35,164 nt of DNA, from assembly GCA_035455265.1 (NCBI GenBank), contig DATIFK010000078.1, positions 1-35,164 of the forward strand. Direction: 5' to 3'. The translations under genes and the position numbers were made by a program. Positions 31,035 through 35,164 of the stretch are shown here, one piece after another (the stretch's first letter is position 1; every line of letters starts with the position of its first letter). The DNA comes from MGOM01 sp035455265. Lineage in GTDB: Bacteria; Chloroflexota; Anaerolineae; Anaerolineales; E44-bin32. The notes below the pieces were generated by a model that worked only from the letters and a program-made list of their open reading frames with translations, did not search any database and had not been told where the DNA came from.

Positions 31035-32153
31035 TCACAGCTCCCTCGCGTACATCCGGTGCAGCTTGTAGAAATCCACGCCGAAGTTGCGCAGCTCACG
31101 CTGCATCGGCATGTTCTCCGCGCCGACCTGCACCAGGTCGGCATGGCGGAAGCCGCCCTCTCGAACGCTCTTGTGCAGCTCGCTAAAGAGGATCGCCGTC
31201 CCGCCCAGGCCGCGCTCGGATTCGATGATCCCGGCCCCGTTGACGTTGACCCACGGAGTGCGGCGCATCTCCAACAACAGGGCCGCCCAGCCCCAGGGGA
31301 AGAGCCGGCCCCGACAACGTTGAACGGCGGCCGAGACATCCGGGTAGGCGAACAGAAATCCCACGGGGTCATCGCCGCGCAGCACAACCTTGACCAGCCG
31401 TGGATCGGCGTAACGCACCAATTGATCGGCCATGGCCTCGATCTCATCGGCCGTCAGTGGGACGTTCCCGGCCGTACCGCCCAACGTGTCGTTGTAGAGC
31501 TGGCCGAGACGAGGTGCGAGAGTCCGCAAGTCCTTGCGCCGGCGATACTGGGCGATGCGCAATCCACGTCGCTGCAGGACGCGCGCCGCCAGTTTGTGGA
31601 TTCGTTCGGGAAACTCCGTGTCGGCCGCCAGATATCCCGAGACGATGTCGTTCGTTCCTCGGAATCCGTTCTTCAGCAGGAGTTCCTCATAGTACGGCAG
31701 GTTGTAGGGGATTCCGAAGGCAGGTCGATGCTCGAAACCTCGGACCAGCAGCCCCAGGCCGTCCAGCGCCGTGAACCCCTTCGGCCCGGTGACGCGGTCG
31801 AGGCCCCGGCCGCGGGCCCAGTCAAACCCGGCCGAGAAAAGCCCGCGCGCGGTCCCTTCGTCCTGGATGCATTCGAACAGCCAGAAGAAGGCCGTGCGTT
31901 CCTTGTTGAACTCGTTGTAATTGCGGTTGTCCAGCACGGCCAGACGGCCGACGGGCTGCCCATCCTTCCTCGCCAACAGGAAGACGGCGTCGGAATGGCG
32001 GTAGTACGGGTATCGCCGGCGGTCGAGGGCACGCCGTGCTTCCATGGCCAGCGGGGGGACCCACATGGGTGTGTCTCGATAGATGTGGAAAGGAAGATCG
32101 AGGAAGGATCGGACGTCTCGAGCGCGGCGGGTGTCGACGACTTGGATGTCCAT
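31035..32153 (-). CDS. YghO-like protein with GNAT acyltransferase fold
   Basis: The 372-residue cytoplasmic protein resembles the YghO/GNAT-like family: FLDLPFHIYRDTPMWVPPL near the start, an acceptor segment FLLARKDGQPVGRLAVLDN, RTAFFWLFECIQDEG and DRVTGPKGFTALDGLGLLV (about 118-136), then a C-terminal second lobe (about 225-365) ending GVDFYKLHRMY. The substrate is unknown for this family. The ATG at 32153 has GGAG four bases upstream. It follows the transglutaminase gene by 29 bases on the same strand and is probably co-transcribed with it, though no functional link is evident. Confidence 0.78.
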   Translation of the reverse strand: MDIQVVDTRRARDVRSFLDLPFHIYRDTPMWVPPLAMEARRALDRRRYPYYRHSDAVFLLARKDGQPVGRLAVLDNRNYNEFNKERTAFFWLFECIQDEGTARGLFSAGFDWARGRGLDRVTGPKGFTALDGLGLLVRGFEHRPAFGIPYNLPYYEELLLKNGFRGTNDIVSGYLAADTEFPERIHKLAARVLQRRGLRIAQYRRRKDLRTLAPRLGQLYNDTLGGTAGNVPLTADEIEAMADQLVRYADPRLVKVVLRGDDPVGFLFAYPDVSAAVQRCRGRLFPWGWAALLLEMRRTPWVNVNGAGIIESERGLGGTAILFSELHKSVREGGFRHADLVQVGAENMPMQRELRNFGVDFYKLHRMYAREL

Positions 32154-32182
32154 GGCGCTCCGGGAGGTTGCGGATGTCTTTG

Positions 32183-34576
32183 TCAGGTTTGGCCGCGGGC
32201 GTCAACGCTGGGCGCGCCGACCGAAGGCGAGAAACGGCGGGGGACAGCCCGGGCCAGCCGATGCGCGACCCACGCCCGGGCGAGGGGCCAGCGCAAGCGA
32301 GCCCACGCCTCGCCGACCGAGCGTCCGTCGGCGGGGTGATCTCCATAGCGCTCGCCGGCGTAGGCCTCGGCCACGAGGCGCGCCTCAGCCTTGACTTCGG
32401 GCAGGCGCGAGCCGATCGCCTCCGCCTGTTCGTAGGGTGTGGCGCTCCGCCCGGGCGATGCGCCAACGGCATGACCCCAGCGGACCATCGACCGGTACGT
32501 TCGACGAGCCGGCGTGGCCATCCACCATCGCATGCGGCGGATGGTTCCACGGATGACGACCTCGCCTTCGTCCTCCGGCGAGCTGAGGGACCGAGAGCGG
32601 AACACGACCACTGCTGCGCCTACCGCCAAGAGCACCCCGAGCACCCACCACCAGCCGCTGCGGCCCGGGCGGCTCCCATCCGGCCCGAGGGTGATGTCCT
32701 CGATGTCGTTGCCGATCCCCGGCGGTGCAACCCCGCCGGCGTCCAGGCCGGCGGCCCCGCCGTTGGTCTCGTCTTCTCCGGGGGCGGGTCGGTCGCCGCC
32801 CGCCAGCGTGTCGGATTCGTCTTCCGGGCGGATCAGCTCAGGCTGCGAGCGGGTCGGCTCGAACTCGACCCAGCCGTAGGACGGGAAGAAGACCTCCGGC
32901 CAGGCGTGGCTGTCGATCGCCGCCACGTAGTAGGCGTTCTTGTCGGCGTCGAATTCGCCCTGGGCATAGCCGACCGCCAGACGAGCAGGCACGCCCACGG
33001 CGCGAAGCATCAACACTTCGGCGCTGGCATAGTAATCGCAGAACCCGATGCGCGAGTTGAACAGAAACCATTCGACCGGATCGACATCCGAGGGCGGTGC
33101 CGGTGTGACGCGTCGGTAGGCGATGTTCGCCCGCAGCCAGGCCGTCACGGCGACGGCCTTGTCGTAGGGCGAGATCGCCTTGGCGGTGATCGTGCCGGCC
33201 AGCTCTCGGATCGAGGTGGGGAGTGACGAGGGCAGCTGCAGATATCGCTCGCGCACCCAGGCCGGGTAGTTCGTGCCGGACACGCGAAGCGCGCCGGCGC
33301 GCGGTGCCGACAGGCTGGCCACGGCGCGGTACGTCTCGCCTTCGAGGACGAACTCGCGTGCGGTCACGTCCATGACGTCCAGGCCCTCGTTCCCGGCCGC
33401 AAGAAGGCGCACCTCGGCCTCACGGTTCACCCACGACGGCTGGGCCGGGACGTATAACAAATGGAACGCCGGGACGCGCACCGTGATGGCAAACTCCTTC
33501 TCGATGCGGCCGGCATACTGCGGCAGGCTGAGGGCGCCCCGGCGCGGATCGAATGCCTCCGGGTCGCCGGCGGTCGTCTCCCAGCGGCCGTCCTGATACC
33601 TGTCGAGGACGCGCGCTCTCCAGTAGAGCCGGACGGTTTCGGGCACCGGCGAATCCGGCCGTGCCAGGAAGATGGCCTTCTCCGGCGGCTGGACGCCTGC
33701 GCCCAGGTCCAGGCTGTCGCCGAAAGTCTCGCTGACGACAGTGACCGGGTAGCGCAGCCCGCCGGTGAGATCCGAAAGGAACTCACGCACGCCGGACATC
33801 GGGCCGGTCGGCTCCGACCAGGCCTCGGAGACCTTCTCGTAGGCCTCGAACCCGGGCAGCAACCACGCCACGCTGATCAGGATGGCACCTGTCAGCAGCC
33901 CGGCGCGGGCGATCTGGAAGGAGGCGTCCGTCGGGACGGAGGCGTGGTACTGCGACCACGTCGCGCGGCGATGCGAAAGCTCCGTTCGCAGAGCCAACGT
34001 CAGGGTCAGCAGGAGAAACGCCGGAAGGTAGAGCTCGATCTCCGTACCGGCCCGGTAGTAGTGCGTATTGAGCACCAGCGCGATGCCGGGGATCAGGACG
34101 GCGCCCCAGAAACCGTTGCGGCGGAAGAGAACCCACGAGCCATACGCGCCCACGGACCAGAACAGCGCCGACATCAGCAGGACGAACATCAACGGATCGC
34201 GGCTGGGCTCGCCACGGGCGATCGTCACCAAGAGGGCCAGGATGCGGCCGAGCAGGTCGGCCACGCGTTCGAGCCACGACAGGTTGGGGTCGAGGGTTCG
34301 GCCCAGGTACCAGCCGATCAAGAACGTCCCGTAGGCGGCCGCCAGAAGGAGGGCCGTGCGTCCTCTGAAGCGGGAGGAGGCCAGCAACAGGCCTACGACG
34401 CCTGCCAGGAACGCGGCCAATGGGACCAGCCCCAGGTGATCGGCCCAGTCCGCGGCGGGGAAGGAGACGGCCGCCAACCACAAGGCCACCAGCCACAGCA
34501 TGCGGGAGAGGGTGTCGGGAGCCGCTGGCCGCGCCGTTTCGACGTGCGACCGGGAGGGAGAAACGTCCGCGCTCAT
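32183..34576 (-). CDS. TgpA-like membrane transglutaminase
   Basis: The 797-residue product has six or seven transmembrane helices in the first 250 residues (DUF3488-like), an extracytoplasmic domain, and a transglutaminase core at about 480-600. The catalytic triad is visible: Cys in NSRIGFCDYYASAEVLMLRA, His in AIDSHAWPEVFF and an acidic residue in YGWVEFEPTRSQ. An acidic, Gly/Pro-rich linker, one more helix (about 670-690) and a cytoplasmic DUF4129-like tail (TPYEQAEAIGSRLPE) follow. Such proteins probably cleave or crosslink cell-surface proteins. I chose ATG 34576 (with a GTG three bases earlier as alternative), since the longer frame from 34678 would overlap the divergent promoter and adds non-conserved residues. 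It is divergent from the Thr/Pro-rich gene at 34659. Confidence 0.88.
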   Translation of the reverse strand: MSADVSPSRSHVETARPAAPDTLSRMLWLVALWLAAVSFPAADWADHLGLVPLAAFLAGVVGLLLASSRFRGRTALLLAAAYGTFLIGWYLGRTLDPNLSWLERVADLLGRILALLVTIARGEPSRDPLMFVLLMSALFWSVGAYGSWVLFRRNGFWGAVLIPGIALVLNTHYYRAGTEIELYLPAFLLLTLTLALRTELSHRRATWSQYHASVPTDASFQIARAGLLTGAILISVAWLLPGFEAYEKVSEAWSEPTGPMSGVREFLSDLTGGLRYPVTVVSETFGDSLDLGAGVQPPEKAIFLARPDSPVPETVRLYWRARVLDRYQDGRWETTAGDPEAFDPRRGALSLPQYAGRIEKEFAITVRVPAFHLLYVPAQPSWVNREAEVRLLAAGNEGLDVMDVTAREFVLEGETYRAVASLSAPRAGALRVSGTNYPAWVRERYLQLPSSLPTSIRELAGTITAKAISPYDKAVAVTAWLRANIAYRRVTPAPPSDVDPVEWFLFNSRIGFCDYYASAEVLMLRAVGVPARLAVGYAQGEFDADKNAYYVAAIDSHAWPEVFFPSYGWVEFEPTRSQPELIRPEDESDTLAGGDRPAPGEDETNGGAAGLDAGGVAPPGIGNDIEDITLGPDGSRPGRSGWWWVLGVLLAVGAAVVVFRSRSLSSPEDEGEVVIRGTIRRMRWWMATPARRTYRSMVRWGHAVGASPGRSATPYEQAEAIGSRLPEVKAEARLVAEAYAGERYGDHPADGRSVGEAWARLRWPLARAWVAHRLARAVPRRFSPSVGAPSVDARGQT

Positions 34577-34616
34577 CACGTCACAGGTCCACGCCAAGTG
34601 TACTGCAACCATCGGC

Positions 34617-34645
34617 TTGTCCCGCGTGCGACGGCGGAGTATGAT
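34617..34645 (+). promoter_or_regulatory. Sigma70-like promoter for the Thr/Pro-rich membrane protein
   Basis: A -35 box TTGTCC (34617-34622) and a -10 box TATGAT (34640-34645) are spaced by 17 bases. Transcription would begin at about 34652, leaving only about seven bases before the ATG at 34659. Confidence 0.6.
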
Positions 34646-34658
34646 GCCGGAACCCGCT

Positions 34659-35036
34659 ATGCGAACACCGCGCTCCAACCGGACACTCTACGTGTTTCTG
34701 GCGAGCCTCATCCTGGCGACGATCCCGTGCTACTGCCTCGGCCTGATCGTCATCCGTCGGGCACCGAGCGGCGCCACGCTGACGCCAACGGCTTCTCCCA
34801 CCGCCAGCCCGACCTTCGCTACGCCAACGCTTCCGCCGTCGGTCGAGCCCACCGTCACCCTGACGCCGACACGAACGCCTACAGGCTTCATCCCGCCGTC
34901 GCCCACCTCGAGCTTCACTCCGTTCCCGACCAACACCCCTACTCCAACGCCCTCGCCCACGACGCCACCATCTGCGACGCCGAGCCCCACCGACGTCCCT
35001 ACCGAGACTCCGACGGACACGCTCACACCCGGGTAG
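34659..35036 (+). CDS. Membrane-anchored Thr/Pro-rich protein
   Basis: The 125-residue product has a short basic N-terminus (MRTPRSNRT), one transmembrane helix (about 8-29, YVFLASLILATIPCYCLGLI) and then some 90 residues of Thr/Pro/Ser, with motifs like TPTRTPTG and NTPTPTPSP. It lacks any globular domain. The low-complexity part resembles the linkers in the cohesin and dockerin proteins at the left of the window, and would be extended and exposed outside the cell. The ATG at 34659 fits the promoter; another at 34641 lies within the -10 box. The complete stop at 35034-35036 shows it is not truncated by the window. Role unknown, perhaps a wall spacer. Confidence 0.6.
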   Translation: MRTPRSNRTLYVFLASLILATIPCYCLGLIVIRRAPSGATLTPTASPTASPTFATPTLPPSVEPTVTLTPTRTPTGFIPPSPTSSFTPFPTNTPTPTPSPTTPPSATPSPTDVPTETPTDTLTPG

Positions 35037-35043
35037 CGTTCGG

Positions 35044-35092
35044 CTGTCCGCTCTCCGCTCTCCGCTTTCTGGTCTCCGCTTTCCGCTTTCAG
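35044..35092. repeat. Heptamer array, seven copies of CTYTCCG
   Basis: Units read CTGTCCG, CTCTCCG, CTCTCCG, CTTTCTG, GTCTCCG, CTTTCCG, CTTTCAG, eight bases after the last stop codon. The remaining bases to the window end (35093-35164) hold a CTCTCCATGGGAGAG palindrome and no gene. Confidence 0.92.
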
Positions 35093-35164
35093 ATTCTTCC
35101 ACCACCGCGTCATGGCGAGCCTCTCCATGGGAGAGAGGTACGAGGAGAGGGGGCGGCGAAGCCG

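Noticed and set aside
34577..34678. Longer transglutaminase start at 34678
   Set aside because: The extra 34 residues overlap the divergent promoter at 34617-34645 and the start of the divergent gene, and do not look like a membrane-protein N-terminus.

Overview
The window is GC-rich and densely coded, and it most resembles a Chloroflexota (Anaerolineae-like) bacterium. This rests on several features together: exported proteins with long Thr/Pro/Ala-rich linkers, dockerin and cohesin domains in non-cellulosomal proteins, a split complex I operon with two NuoM genes, an AtpF with a delta-like tail, and intergenic spacers full of short tandem repeats. The phylum is inferred; no rRNA or tRNA gene was found.

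Positions 1-7967 (+ strand) hold surface and export genes. The 3' part of a secreted M23-LamG-dockerin protein is followed by a membrane-anchored cohesin protein, a probable anchoring pair. Next comes a tight four-gene operon: Yip1-like membrane protein, ABC ATPase, CARDB-type exported protein and MacB/FtsX permease. Positions 7968-8474 are non-coding, with a heptamer array and a duplicated element of about 142 bp. Positions 8475-11178 (- strand) encode a SNF2-like/Mrr-like fusion with degenerate catalytic motifs, translationally coupled to a small protein I do not recognise.

Positions 11420-24759 (- strand) are the bioenergetic core. Read 5' to 3' it is nuoA, H, J, K, L, M, M, N, then atpZ-like, atpB, atpE, atpF(+delta tail), then murE. 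Only membrane sectors of complex I and ATP synthase are present. The soluble parts (NuoBCDEFGI; alpha, beta, gamma, epsilon) are not here. Two NuoM genes and an extended NuoL lateral helix fit a '2M' complex I.

Positions 25032-28892 (+ strand) hold two adjacent FemAB/FemX-type peptidyltransferases, a GyrI-like protein and a D-cysteine desulfhydrase-type PLP enzyme. Positions 29165-34576 (- strand) hold a GAF-PAS class III adenylate cyclase, a YghO-like GNAT-fold protein and a TgpA-like membrane transglutaminase. A small membrane-anchored Thr/Pro-rich protein (34659-35036, +) is divergent from the last of these.

Two repeat systems cut across the annotation. Most longer spacers contain heptanucleotide (period-7) arrays of differing word, often as head-to-head inverted arrays able to form long hairpins. 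A separate 42-44 bp palindromic element occurs three times in tandem before the first FemX gene and once at the nuoJ/nuoK junction, where it supplies the nuoJ stop, the nuoK ribosome binding site and the nuoK start.
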